From Phormidium tenue FACHB-1050 (GTDB lineage Bacteria; Cyanobacteriota; Cyanobacteriia; Pseudanabaenales; Pseudanabaenaceae), in contig NZ_JACJQY010000005.1 in NCBI RefSeq assembly GCF_014696925.1, positions 149,717-213,716 on the forward strand: DNA of 64,000 nucleotides, read 5' to 3'. Shown here in pieces: positions 36,242 through 44,740 of the stretch. Each line of letters begins with the position of its first letter. Within the stretch, counting starts at the first letter, position 1. The notes under the pieces were generated by a model, which saw only the letters and a program-made list of their open reading frames with translations, was not told where the DNA came from and ran no database searches. The translations under genes were made by a program, and so were the position numbers.

Positions 36242-36922
36242 CTAATCGCTGGTATCTTGCAAGAGATCGCGATCTAATAACTCAATCTGTGAACCATTGA
36301 TCGTAATTAATCCTTCACTACTAAGACGGTAAAAAGCTCTAGATAGAGTCGCAGGAATCGTTCCTAAAGTTGCGGCTAATTGAGTTTTGGTGACATCCAG
36401 AGTTATGACATTAGCTCCACTTTCGCGATCGCTCAAATCCAATAAGTAGGACGCTAATCTTTGTGGCACATCTTTGCAAGAGAGTTCTTCGACCATATGC
36501 GCGAGTTTGCGTGAGTGATTTGCAATACTCATCAACATATTGATTGCGATCGCAGGATATTGGTGCAGTAAATCGAGAAAGGGAAGTCGAGGGAAGAAAA
36601 TTAATTCTGTGTATTCCAAAGCGATCGCTGAGGCAGGGAAAGCTTTGCCATCGAGGGCGGGAACTTCTGCAAAGTAATCTTGCACATTCAGCAAATGTAA
36701 GATGTGTTCTTTGCCATTAGCAGCCATTTTAAAAACCTTAACTCGTCCTGTGTAGACTATGAAAAATCCTGTTGCTTCACTATCTTGAAGGAAAATTGCT
36801 TCGCCTTTATCAAACTTTTGCAGTTGAGCAATTTGAGCTAAAGGAATGATTTGCTCTGGCGATAATCCTCGAAAAATTAGAATCGTCTGCAACCAATGGC
36901 TCAAGTCTAATTTGTTTAACAT
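36242..36922 (-). CDS. Crp/Fnr-family transcriptional regulator
   Basis: 226 aa from ATG 36922, with GAGG just before; a TTG at 36952 would add ten residues. The cyclic-nucleotide-type beta barrel spans about 15-115 (FDKGEAIFLQDSEATGFFIVYTG... in part), the dimer helix about 118-150, and the winged HTH has VTKTQLAATLGTIPATLSRAFYRLSSEGL (recognition helix in TIPATLSRAFYRL). No Fnr cysteine cluster. Not NtcA. Confidence 0.82.
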   Translation of the reverse strand: MLNKLDLSHWLQTILIFRGLSPEQIIPLAQIAQLQKFDKGEAIFLQDSEATGFFIVYTGRVKVFKMAANGKEHILHLLNVQDYFAEVPALDGKAFPASAIALEYTELIFFPRLPFLDLLHQYPAIAINMLMSIANHSRKLAHMVEELSCKDVPQRLASYLLDLSDRESGANVITLDVTKTQLAATLGTIPATLSRAFYRLSSEGLITINGSQIELLDRDLLQDTSD

Positions 36923-36952
36923 TTTCCTCAATGCGATCGTTGCGTTCAACAA

Positions 36953-37591
36953 CTATACTTCCAATCCAAAGATCACAGATTTGTATAGCAGTTTTCAAAC
37001 GAGCATAAGCTCATTTGAAAGCTCAACCCAAAACCTCACTCAGTAGATTTTCAGTGTTTCTACTCTCTTGTCAGCCCTAGACTTCTACCAGCGCAAAAAT
37101 TCTTTCCACATATAGCAATAAAAGGTTAGGACATACTTTTTTAGATGCTTTTTTTTGCTTTGTTAATACGCGATATGCAACTACTCCCTTCCCACCGAAG
37201 AAATAGACATGTAAAACCAAGAAATAGCGTTGCGGCGCGAAGCGCCGCAACGTCTATTCTTTCACTGAGAAGGGAGTAACAAGTCTGAAAGCCTTGTTTT
37301 TTCGTGCTGCACTAGTGAGTAGTTTGAATTTTTGATAGCCTAAACAACCTCAGAGTAATATCTCAAAAATATTTACACATCGCGTTTTGTTCTGCTATTG
37401 TTATGGAAAGATTTTTGTTCTGCATTATTTAGCAAATTCGGGGGGGTCTCGATTTTGCTTATCCGACGACATAAAATTAAGACAAAATTAAAACCCAATG
37501 CAGATCTACGATGCGAAGCACTGTAGCTCTACATTCATCCAGGAAGCAAAAGTTCTTTCCAAATTCTATTGCCAAACTATAACCTCAAAAT
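36953..37591. other. Large gap with one MITE-like element and promoter space
   Basis: 639 bases without a credible gene. At 37182-37278 TACTCCCTTC and GAAGGGAGTA bound a palindrome CGTTGCGGCGC-gaa-GCGCCGCAACG (37228-37252, with AATAG/CTATT outside it). A GGGGGGG run lies near 37441. The last 100 bases should hold the promoter of the downstream pentapeptide gene. Confidence 0.55.
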
Positions 37592-38260
37592 ATGAGCATT
37601 AAAGATTCTTTTCGTGGCTTCCCAACTATTGCGATCGCTCTTTTCTTCAGCCCCATGCTTTTTGATCTTCCCGCCCAAGCCTTTTCTAGGCAAGACTTCG
37701 ACAAACTATTGATGACCAATGCCTGTACAAAGTGCGATTTGTCAGGAGCTGATCTATCTAACAAAGATCTGTATGGTAGTTATCTCCAGGAAGCAAATCT
37801 ATCTGGTGCAAATCTATCTGGTACTTTACTTAATGAAGCCAAGGTTACAGGCGCGAATTTGAGTAACGCCAATCTCTCTGGGGCAGTCCTCTTGGGAGTT
37901 GACCTCTCTGGCTCAAATCTGACAGGAGCGAATCTCTCTAAAGCAAATCTCTCTAATGGGACGTTAAGTAAGGCTGATTTTACAAAAGCAAACCTGAGCA
38001 ATAGCGATTTAACATTTGCGGTCGCAGCAGATGCCATTTTTTCTAATGCGATCATGACTAGTGCCGACCTCAAATTTGCTGTGTTTTTGAGATCGAATTT
38101 ATCGAATGTAGATTTTTCTAACTCCGCGATGAGCAAAAGTAGATTGTCAGGTGCAATTCTGACAGGTGCTAAGTTTGTAGGTGCAGTTCTAACTAATGCA
38201 CGTATGCCAGATGACACTGTTTATAATGGTAGCGTGTCTCAATTTGGAGCTTCCAAGTAA
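37592..38260 (+). CDS. Secreted pentapeptide-repeat protein
   Basis: 222 aa. A signal peptide (hydrophobic 12-28, likely cut after AQA) leads to FSRQDFDKLLMTNACTKCDLSGADLS with a CTKC pair, then A(N/D)LSGxx repeats to about residue 205. Expected outside the cytoplasm or in the thylakoid lumen. Distinct from the two cytoplasmic pentapeptide genes by its leader and cysteine pair. No operon partner. Confidence 0.8.
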   Translation: MSIKDSFRGFPTIAIALFFSPMLFDLPAQAFSRQDFDKLLMTNACTKCDLSGADLSNKDLYGSYLQEANLSGANLSGTLLNEAKVTGANLSNANLSGAVLLGVDLSGSNLTGANLSKANLSNGTLSKADFTKANLSNSDLTFAVAADAIFSNAIMTSADLKFAVFLRSNLSNVDFSNSAMSKSRLSGAILTGAKFVGAVLTNARMPDDTVYNGSVSQFGASK

Positions 38261-38429
38261 GTTCTAAAGCTTTATTCTGGTTTGATGATTTTCAAAACCT
38301 TTACGCAGAAATCTGGGGGGACTTGTCAATTAAATTGCGAGAACGTAAAAGTTACTCAATTCAAGTTTTTTTGACTCAACAAAAGTCTGGATTTAGTCTA
38401 AGTCATCAACTTCAGAAATAGTTTCAATC

Positions 38430-38545
38430 TATAGTAATGTAAGGTTTGCTTAGGACATAAAAACCAGATAAGAGAAGGCGGCACTTCGTGCCGCCTTCTC
38501 TTATCTGGTTTTTGATTTGTTCTAGCTATTTCTTACATTGCTATA
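38430..38545. repeat. Family B element, copy 3
   Basis: TIRs TATAGTAATGTAAG and CTTACATTGCTATA. Palindrome 38459-38513, 26-bp perfect arms (starting AAAAACCAGATAAGAG) around TTC. Flanks TTTGCTTAGGACAT and TTGATTTGTTCTAGCTATT repeat in copies at 2821 and 53939. Confidence 0.85.
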
Positions 38546-38552
38546 TAGAGAT

Positions 38553-38640
38553 AGGACAAATCAATGCCCCAATAAATGAAGGTGTGGTGCGAAGCACCAC
38601 ACCTTCATTTATTGGGGCTTTATATCCTAAGTAAAACTGA
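38553..38640. repeat. 25-bp palindrome element with GAA triloop
   Basis: Arms 38566-38590 and 38594-38618 (starting GCCCCAATAAATGAAGG) around GAA. Flanked by ATAGGACAAATC and ATATCCTAAG, so related to the A/B flanks but with its own stem. Lies directly after family B copy 3. Confidence 0.7.
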
Positions 38641-38755
38641 CATTGCCATAACATCAGTTAAGAATTTTTTAAGTTTGTTTTGACTTAAGTCAAAGACTTC
38701 TCAGGTGATGTTCTCCTATGCTATCGACAATAGATTAGATAAACAGAAATTGCAT

Positions 38756-39130
38756 ATGACAACATTATTTGAAAAGCTTGGTGGTGCAGCAGCAGTTGAT
38801 GTAGCCGTCGATCGCTTCTACGAAAGAGTATTACAAGATGATCGCATCAAACACTTTTTTGAGAATACCGATATGCAGAAGCAAAGGACGCATCAGAAAG
38901 CCTTTCTCACCTATGCCTTTGGTGGTACTGACAAATATGACGGGCGTTATATGCGCGAAGCTCACAAGGAGTTGGTAGAAAAGCAGGGCTTAAACGGTAC
39001 TCACTTTGATGCGGTTGCTGAGGATTTGATGATTACTCTCAAAGAGATGGGAGTTGCTGATGAACTATTGGCCGAGGTAGCAGCAGTAGCTGCGGCTCCT
39101 CAGCACAAGAAAGATGTCGTGAACGGCTAA
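38756..39130 (+). CDS. glbN: Group 1 truncated haemoglobin
   Basis: 124 aa from ATG 38756. Sequence MTTLFEKLGGAAAVDVAV and FFENTDMQKQRTHQKAFLTYAFGG follow cyanobacterial GlbN; the proximal haem His is in MREAHKELV (about 70). Two Gly-rich turns (LGG, FGG) are typical. Role: dealing with nitric oxide or reactive nitrogen. The next gene downstream is a broken NO-stress repair gene, which supports this setting. Confidence 0.9.
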   Translation: MTTLFEKLGGAAAVDVAVDRFYERVLQDDRIKHFFENTDMQKQRTHQKAFLTYAFGGTDKYDGRYMREAHKELVEKQGLNGTHFDAVAEDLMITLKEMGVADELLAEVAAVAAAPQHKKDVVNG

Positions 39131-39192
39131 GTATTTTGTCGAAAGTGCTGCTTTACAGCACTTTTGATGTAGAAAAAACAGGACACTAAAAT

Positions 39193-39634
39193 ATGGCAAC
39201 TTTTCAAATCAGCGATACCGTAGGCGAAATCGTTCGCGATCGCCCTTCTCTTTCGCGACTGTTTGAACAAGCCAAAGTTGACTATTGCTGTGGCAGCAAG
39301 AAAACGCTGGATGAGGCATGAAGAAAAGATTTTATTCCCGATGATCCGTCAGTTAGAATCTAGCGCCGCCGTTCCCTCTTTCCATTGCGGCACGATCGCT
39401 AATCCTGTACATCAAATGGAATTTGAACATGATGAAGCTGGCGTTGCCCTCGGTCAGCTACGTCAACTCACTGATAATTACACTCCACCTGAATGGGCTT
39501 GTAACGCCTATCGCGCCATGCTTGATAGTTTGCTGAACTTTGAGCAGGATATGCACCAGCATATTCATAAGGAAAATAATGTGCTTTTTCCTAAAGCGAT
39601 CGCTCTAGAGAAAATCAAAGCAAGTCAAAGCTAA
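39193..39634 (+). pseudogene. Broken RIC/YtfE/ScdA iron-centre repair gene
   Basis: Frame 1 (39193-39321) encodes MATFQISDTVGEIVRDRPSL and DYCCGSKKTLDEA, the N-terminal ScdA domain, then TGA. The following frame (visible from about 39312) encodes RHEEKILFPMIRQLE, MEFEHDEAGVALGQL and HQHIHKENNVLFPKA, the C-terminal half of the hemerythrin-like di-iron domain. The roughly 100 residues normally between DEAC and the EE..LFP motif, with the first metal His pair, are missing. So an internal deletion has fused the two parts out of frame. It could at most yield a partial hemerythrin peptide. Confidence 0.8.
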
Positions 39635-39701
39635 TCAGAATTATGCGATCGCTATATCCATAAAACCTAGACCAAGGCAGGTTGCGCCTGTAAATCACAA
39701 A

Positions 39702-40148
39702 ATGTTATTTAAAATTTTAGTTGTTTTGCATATCTTAGGAGCCACTGTCTGGACAGGTGGGCATCTGGTATTAGCCGCAACTGTGCTACCTCAAGCTCTC
39801 AAACATCGCGATCCTGATCGCATTCATCAATTTGAAGAACATTTTGAAGGGTTTGGACTGACAGCCCTTTTGTTACAGGTAACCACAGGGCTGTGGCTTA
39901 CATGGACTTATTTCCCAAGTTTCCAGAACTTCTTCTCTTTTGATTCATATCTCTCTACTTACATTGGCATCAAGTTATTACTATTGTTAGGAACGATAGC
40001 ACTGGCGATTCATGCCCGCTTTTTTATCATTCCTAATCTCACTAAAGAAACTTTGAACTCCTTGGCTTATCACATTATTGGAGTCACAACCCTAGCCGTT
40101 TTGTTTGCGATTTTAGGTGCAGGGATTCGCCTTGGCGGCTTTGCATAA
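39702..40148 (+). CDS. CopD-like multi-span membrane protein
   Basis: 148 aa with four hydrophobic spans (about 5-25, 50-70, 85-105, 118-140). VLHILGATVWTGGHLVLAA has the His and Gly pattern of the CopD/DUF2269 integral-membrane group, and another His is in IHARFF. These proteins are thought to bind haem or metal ions in the membrane. It follows the broken RIC gene on the same strand. Confidence 0.65.
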   Translation: MLFKILVVLHILGATVWTGGHLVLAATVLPQALKHRDPDRIHQFEEHFEGFGLTALLLQVTTGLWLTWTYFPSFQNFFSFDSYLSTYIGIKLLLLLGTIALAIHARFFIIPNLTKETLNSLAYHIIGVTTLAVLFAILGAGIRLGGFA

Positions 40149-40180
40149 AAAAGAAGGGGCGCATAGCGCCCCTTCTTTTT
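40148..40180. terminator. Bidirectional terminator after the CopD-like gene
   Basis: 15-bp perfect arms AAAAAGAAGGGGCGC / GCGCCCCTTCTTTTT, loop ATA, T tracts on both strands; convergent with the next gene. Confidence 0.8.
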
Positions 40181-40184
40181 AGAT

Positions 40185-41147
40185 TTAGAGAAGCTCTTTC
40201 AGCTTCTCTTGATATTCTTCAGGTGTGATACTTCCTGCTTTTAGTTCCTCATTGAGCAAATGTACTTGAGGCTCGATCGCTTTTTTCTTAGCGGCAATTT
40301 CTTCAGCTTTAGTTTTGTAGATCGCTTCACCCTCTTTCTTCGCTTTTTTAAAGGCTTGACGAATGCTAAAAGCATCCATCTCACCACCCGAAGCAAAGTA
40401 TTCATTGGCAACCTTACCCAACGCCCATGTACTGGCATAGGCTGTAGTTGCGCCAACGACCATGCCGAACACAGGAACTAGCTTAGCTAGGTTACTCACA
40501 GCGATTCTAGTGCCAGTGATCCCCAAGCTGCCAAAGATAGCTTTGCGGAAATCATCACGGTTGCGGTCATAGCCCCAGCTTTGCCCGATCGCTTGGGCGA
40601 GATCAAGTTGATTCCAGTAGATCAACATATCAAAGGCGATCGCAATCCCTGGGATCGGGAATGCACCTAAAACAGCATTTAAAAAACAGGCATCGGTAGT
40701 AGCATTCTCGACCTCAGCCGCACGCTTATCAGGATCGTCGATTTGACGTACCTGCTCCGAAATTGAAGATTTGGTAGAGCGACGCTCTAGGGTCTCTAGC
40801 CACTCTTGTTTGCCCCAAAGCTTAGAACTAGTAAAAGTTTTACCAATTTTATCTAGTAGTTCTTTTTCTTCCGAACTACATTCACCATCAATATTTGCCA
40901 TCGCATAGGCTGACTGATAAACCATCTCCTGTGCGATTTCGCTGGTAATTTGGGTCAGTAATTCATCAATTGGCGCATCTTCTTCATTCAAGAGGCGATC
41001 GACGGTAACACCTTCGGGCAGATGAATTTCTTCAAAAGTATCGGCAAGACTGGCAAACTCTTCTTCGAGCAGTTTGCCGTCGGCTTTTGCCATGCTTACC
41101 AAAACTTTAAAGCTTGCCAAAACTTCTTGCTGATTGACTACGGACAT
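40185..41147 (-). CDS. TerB-like and DUF697 domain protein
   Basis: 320 aa. Residues about 5-115 are an acidic all-helical TerB-like domain (MAKADGKLLEEEF, ANIDGECSSEEKELL, resembling metal-binding repeats). Residues about 150-260 form a DUF697-like hydrophobic region (LNAVLGAFPIPGIAIAFDML). The C-terminus (LKAGSITPEEYQEKLKELL) is a SHOCT-type short helix. Presumably a membrane-associated stress or vesicle-type protein; no known pathway. Confidence 0.7.
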   Translation of the reverse strand: MSVVNQQEVLASFKVLVSMAKADGKLLEEEFASLADTFEEIHLPEGVTVDRLLNEEDAPIDELLTQITSEIAQEMVYQSAYAMANIDGECSSEEKELLDKIGKTFTSSKLWGKQEWLETLERRSTKSSISEQVRQIDDPDKRAAEVENATTDACFLNAVLGAFPIPGIAIAFDMLIYWNQLDLAQAIGQSWGYDRNRDDFRKAIFGSLGITGTRIAVSNLAKLVPVFGMVVGATTAYASTWALGKVANEYFASGGEMDAFSIRQAFKKAKKEGEAIYKTKAEEIAAKKKAIEPQVHLLNEELKAGSITPEEYQEKLKELL

Positions 41148-41743
41148 CGGATGCTTGCTCCTTTCCAGAAATTATCATTGATGGTAACAGCGATCGCTAT
41201 CTAAGTTTGTATAAAGCTAATCTCAAACTCAAAATCCACAATAGGAAAATTACAGCGCTTTGTCCTCAAATCCGCACAAGAGTTTTTTAAAACTGATGTT
41301 ACTTGGAAGGAATCCCTATAATGGCATAGGTTTGCTGCTTGCCCTATGGCACAGCCCCTAAGGAAACCTTTGGATTTTTGGATAATCCCCCCTGTGGTTG
41401 CCATTCTTGGCTAGCTTTCAAAAAATTCTTGTATGTTTGCTAGGCGTATATTTGTAGTTATTTCGTTATTGACTATAGATACATTTCATAATAATCTAAT
41501 TAAAGATTTAGGCTAGTAGGATTTTACTTTCATCACAAATATAGCAAAGCAAGTTTTGCTTTTGTCCTAACACAATCGACGGCTGCTATAGCAAGCACTT
41601 GAGTGAGGAGCTTTAGTGCATTGGTATTAGTTCAACCCCAAATAGTTTTTTATTGCTCAGCACTAACGTCTCTTGGAGCGAATATTAACATAAGATAAGA
41701 TTTGATACAGCGTCTTCACAACTGCTAACTTCAACTAAGAACT
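41148..41743. other. Gap with decayed repeat fragments
   Basis: 596 bases with no credible gene. TTACAGCGCTTTGTCCTCAAA (in part; near 41250) is a remnant of a family F left end, and ATAGCAAAGCAAGTTTTGCT near 41542 with GCTGCTATAGCAA at about 41583 is a stemless family B remnant. Confidence 0.5.
41542..41595. repeat. Family B remnant without stem
   Basis: Both ends match the copy at 2821 (ATAGCAAAGCAAG and GCTGCTATAGCAA), but only TTTGTCCTAACACAATCGAC remains in between, so the palindrome was lost. Confidence 0.6.
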
Positions 41744-42226
41744 ATGATTGTCGCAATTCCAGAACCATTTAAAACTGTGGTGACCTTTGCTCACCCACTT
41801 CTGATGCTCTTAACTCTATTTTTGGCACTTTATGCAGGATATGTTGGCTGGCAATATCGCAGGATTCGCAGCACTGAAGGGGAAGAGAAAAAAGCCTTAA
41901 TATCCAAACGTTACAATATCCTGCATCACAAACTTGGATCAGCTTTTTTGGTGTTAATGGTAGCAGGTGCTGTCGGCGGTATGGCTGTCACTTACAACGA
42001 TAGTGGCAAACTATTTGTGGGTGGACATCTGCTAGCAGGTTTGGGTTTAGCATTTTTAGCTGCATTGTCGGCGGCGCTTGCACCATTATTGCAACAGGGC
42101 AAAGAATGGGCGCGAGTTACACATATCACTGTAAATACGGCTTTGATAGGTGTTTTTGCTTGGCAAACTTTCACAGGTTGGCAAATCGTGCAGAGAATTT
42201 TAGAAAAAATGTTCAAAGTTTCCTAA
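41744..42226 (+). CDS. DUF4079 membrane protein
   Basis: 160 aa, four spans (about 14-33, 65-85, 95-112, 125-145). AHPLLMLLTLFLALYAGY and LHHKLGSAFLVLMVAGAVGGM hold conserved His residues on spans 1 and 2, suggesting haem b or metal binding in a cytochrome b561-like arrangement. The family occurs in cyanobacteria and plastids; role unknown. Confidence 0.75.
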   Translation: MIVAIPEPFKTVVTFAHPLLMLLTLFLALYAGYVGWQYRRIRSTEGEEKKALISKRYNILHHKLGSAFLVLMVAGAVGGMAVTYNDSGKLFVGGHLLAGLGLAFLAALSAALAPLLQQGKEWARVTHITVNTALIGVFAWQTFTGWQIVQRILEKMFKVS

Positions 42227-42257
42227 TAAAAAAGGGCGCGAAGCGCCCTTTTTTATT
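42225..42257. terminator. Terminator of the DUF4079 gene with GAA triloop
   Basis: AATAAAAAAGGGCGC-gaa-GCGCCCTTTTTTATT; the left arm includes the last two bases of the stop codon. Confidence 0.8.
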
Positions 42258-42259
42258 TG

Positions 42260-42354
42260 ATAGGACTTACGCAAAATAACCCAACGTAGGGGCAATTCAT
42301 GAATTGCCCCTACTATAAAATGCGAGTTTCAAGGCATTTTTGCGTAAGTTCTAT
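42260..42354. repeat. MITE with TIR ATAGGACTTACGCA
   Basis: 95 bases bounded by ATAGGACTTACGCA and TGCGTAAGTTCTAT (one mismatch over 14), with the dispersed palindrome GTAGGGGCAATTCATGAATT at the centre. TIRs of this sort are widespread in cyanobacterial genomes and are probably moved by a transposase elsewhere. Confidence 0.8.
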
Positions 42355-42357
42355 TGA

Positions 42358-42849
42358 TTAACGATAGTTTGTAAATTGTAGAGCGAGGGGAAAGTCTTCT
42401 GTCTTTACAAGTTGGATGATTTCTTGAAGTTCATCTTTTGATTTGGAAGTAACTCGCAAGGCATCACCTTGAATGGAAGCCTGAGCTTTAGGAAAATTAT
42501 CACGGATGGTTTTCGAGAGTTTCTTGGCTTGCTCTTGCTCAATTCCGCGCTTCAGCTTAATCTTTTGAACTACGCGATTACCGCTAGCAGATTCCACTTC
42601 GCCGTAGTCAAAGATTTTTAGAGACAAACCACGCTTAATCGCCTTAGATTGCATCACATCAATCACAGAGGTAAGCGTCATTTCACTATTTGTGTTAATG
42701 GTTATTGATTCTTTCTCAAGTTCAACTTCTGTCTTAGTGCTTTTTAAGTCATAGCGACTAACAATTTCACGACGAGTTTGATCGATCGCATTGACAAGTT
42801 CTTGATGATCAAAATCGCTAACCACATCGAAAGAATAACTGGAAGCCAT
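42358..42849 (-). CDS. YajQ-family nucleotide-binding protein
   Basis: 163 aa. [40 protein letters not shown] and [17 protein letters not shown] (each in part) match YajQ. Family members bind cyclic di-GMP or other nucleotides in other bacteria. Its stop lies four bases from the MITE at 42260. Confidence 0.88.
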   Translation of the reverse strand: MASSYSFDVVSDFDHQELVNAIDQTRREIVSRYDLKSTKTEVELEKESITINTNSEMTLTSVIDVMQSKAIKRGLSLKIFDYGEVESASGNRVVQKIKLKRGIEQEQAKKLSKTIRDNFPKAQASIQGDALRVTSKSKDELQEIIQLVKTEDFPLALQFTNYR

Positions 42850-42913
42850 AGATTTATTTTAGATTTTATTTGTTTCTAAATGCAGAATGTATCTCATCCT
42901 ACCAAAAAACTAA

Positions 42914-43029
42914 TATAGCTATAGCCATCTGTATCAGGACAAATCAAAACCCAAATAGTGTGAAGTGGCGCGAAGCGCCACTTCACACTATTTGGGTTTT
43001 ATGTCCTAACAAGACTGACTACAGCTATG
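42914..43029. repeat. Family A element, copy 2
   Basis: Left TATAGCTATAGCCATCTGTA, right AAGACTGACTACAGCTAT. Palindrome 42946-43000: 26-bp perfect arms around GAA. Stem differs from copies 3 and 4 at compensated positions (GAAGTGGCGC instead of GAGGCGGCGC), so both arms changed together. Confidence 0.85.
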
Positions 43030-43056
43030 AGTAGCTGGGCATAATTAAACCCCAAA

Positions 43057-43091
43057 AACCTGTGGCGCACACTGTGCGTGCGCCACAGGTT
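43057..43091. terminator. Terminator of the aldo/keto reductase gene
   Basis: AACCTGTGGCGCAC / GTGCGCCACAGGTT with a 7-base loop; includes part of the TAA stop at 43090-43092. Confidence 0.6.
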
Positions 43092-44217
43092 ATTCCCAAA
43101 GCCGTTTGCCTTCTTCTCCTTGCAAGCGATCATGGGTATCACGCAAAAGCTTGGGAATATCTAATTGCTCTGGACATCGGGGCAAGCAATCACCACAGTC
43201 CGTACAACGAATTGCTTTACGACCTGGGAACCAATGTCCTGCATTTTCAAACATTTTGTAGCGATATTTGCCAAATTCCACCATATCAAAACTGACTGCT
43301 AAATTCCTGAGCCTCAGCACTTCAGGAATATTGATTTCTTCAGGGCAAGGTAAGCATTCATAACATTGAGAACAGCGATCGCCTTCGAGGATGGTATAGC
43401 GACGATTGATGCAATCAAGAACAGCTTGTTCTAATTCGGACATTGGCTGATCATTATCCCATGCGTCTTGATGCGAGTCGATTTCGGCAGGATTAGCTGC
43501 ACCAAGGCTAAGGGTATGTACACGGGGATCACTTAGCAGAAAGCGATCGCACATATATAGAGCCGTGAAGGGATAGCTCACACCTGCTAATTCTTCGGAG
43601 GGAGCATATAGCATTCCACCTTTATCCGATGGCGAGATGATAAATACGCCCATGTCTTTTTCATGGGCTAGTTGTACCGCAGGGGCATTGCGTTGATTGA
43701 AGTAGTAATAATGTAGATTAATTGACTCGAACAAATCGGTGTTGATCGTATCGAGAATTACGTTAAGGGGCGCATGGGTAGAGAAGCCTACATGACCAAT
43801 CATCTTTTGATCAACAGCTTCTCTGACTGCTTTCATACAGCCATGAGGGTTGGTTACTAAGTCGAGATGTTCTTGTAAGTTAATGCCATGTATGTCGAAG
43901 TTATCAACATAGTCCACATTCATCTTTTTGAGGGACTGCTCGATTTGGCGACGCATGGAGTCTGCATCTTTAGTTGGCGATATTTTGGTAGTTAGATAAA
44001 AGCGATCGCGTTGTTGGCTAAGTCCATTTCGCATCGCTTTGCCGATAAATTCTTCGCTCTTGCCATAGCCTTGAGCTGTTTCAATATGATTGATGCCAAC
44101 TTCTAATGCTCTGGCGATCGTTTTGTGGGCATTGTCCGCTGATTCCATGTAGCGCATTGCTCCCAATGAAAAGACTGACAGGAGCATCTCAGTTTTGCCA
44201 AAACGACGGTAGCGCAT
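43090..44217 (-). CDS. Aldo/keto reductase with C-terminal 4Fe-4S ferredoxin domain
   Basis: 375 aa. N-terminal AKR barrel (MRYRRFGKTEMLLSVFSLGA, HIETAQGYGKSEEFIGKAM), then a C-terminal double 4Fe-4S region: CSQCYECLPCP (about 281-291) and CTDCGDCLPRCP (about 339-350). NAD(P)H-dependent carbonyl reduction is assumed, with electrons possibly entering from ferredoxin. Substrate unknown. Single gene between repeats. Confidence 0.85.
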   Translation of the reverse strand: MRYRRFGKTEMLLSVFSLGAMRYMESADNAHKTIARALEVGINHIETAQGYGKSEEFIGKAMRNGLSQQRDRFYLTTKISPTKDADSMRRQIEQSLKKMNVDYVDNFDIHGINLQEHLDLVTNPHGCMKAVREAVDQKMIGHVGFSTHAPLNVILDTINTDLFESINLHYYYFNQRNAPAVQLAHEKDMGVFIISPSDKGGMLYAPSEELAGVSYPFTALYMCDRFLLSDPRVHTLSLGAANPAEIDSHQDAWDNDQPMSELEQAVLDCINRRYTILEGDRCSQCYECLPCPEEINIPEVLRLRNLAVSFDMVEFGKYRYKMFENAGHWFPGRKAIRCTDCGDCLPRCPEQLDIPKLLRDTHDRLQGEEGKRLWE

Positions 44218-44288
44218 AGTTGATCTAATAAATATGATTTATTTTAGTACATAGTTAAGAAGGCAATGGCAAGGAGTAATTTCAATTA

Positions 44289-44415
44289 GCAATTCTCATT
44301 ACGAAACCGATTTTGGTGTTTCCAGCGCCTTCGGCGCTGGAAACACCAAAATCGGTTTTTTGAAAGCCCGCCAACGGCGGGCTTTTAAAAAACCGATTTT
44401 TATAATGAGAATTGT
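44289..44415. repeat. Family C element, copy 2
   Basis: TIRs GCAATTCTCATTA and ATAATGAGAATTG. Inner stems GTGTTTCCAGCGCC-ttc-GGCGCTGGAAACAC and GAAAGCCCGCC...GGCGGGCTTTT. Same internal order as copy 1 but reversed. Confidence 0.8.
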
Positions 44416-44416
44416 T

Positions 44417-44477
44417 GAACCACAATAATTTTTTGAAAGTGTTGCTTTGCAACACTTTCAAAAAATTATTGTGGTTC
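44417..44477. repeat. Family F palindrome, copy 4
   Basis: 29-bp perfect arms (starting GAACCACAATAATTTTTTG) around TTT, directly abutting the family C element. Right flank GTTTGCTCGGAAATTGC matches the F right end. Confidence 0.75.
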
Positions 44478-44525
44478 GTTTGCTCGGAAATTGCTGTAAA
44501 TGAGTCCTGAGAAGCTGAAGCTTAT

Positions 44526-44550
44526 AAGAAGGGGCTTTAAGCCCCTTCTT
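44526..44550. repeat. Family D palindrome, copy 3 (short)
   Basis: AAGAAGGGGC-tttaa-GCCCCTTCTT, followed by ACAAATGATTCAGAATTACT, the D right end with changes. Confidence 0.55.
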
Positions 44551-44582
44551 ACCTTTTTTACAAATGATTCAGAATTACTATA

Positions 44583-44700
44583 TATAGCTATAGCCACCTG
44601 TATCAGGACAAATCAAAACCCAAATAGTGTGAGGCGGCGCGAAGCGCCGCCTCACACTATTTGGGTTTTATGTCTTAACAAGAATGACGACAGCTATATA
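44583..44700. repeat. Family A element, copy 3
   Basis: TATAGCTATAGCCACCTGTA at left, GAATGACGACAGCTATATA at right. Palindrome 44615-44669: 26-bp perfect arms around GAA. It completes a run of four different elements in the gap 44218-44740. Confidence 0.9.
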
Positions 44701-44740
44701 ATTAAGGCGATTCCTGAATTTTGACTTGGAGCGATCGCCC

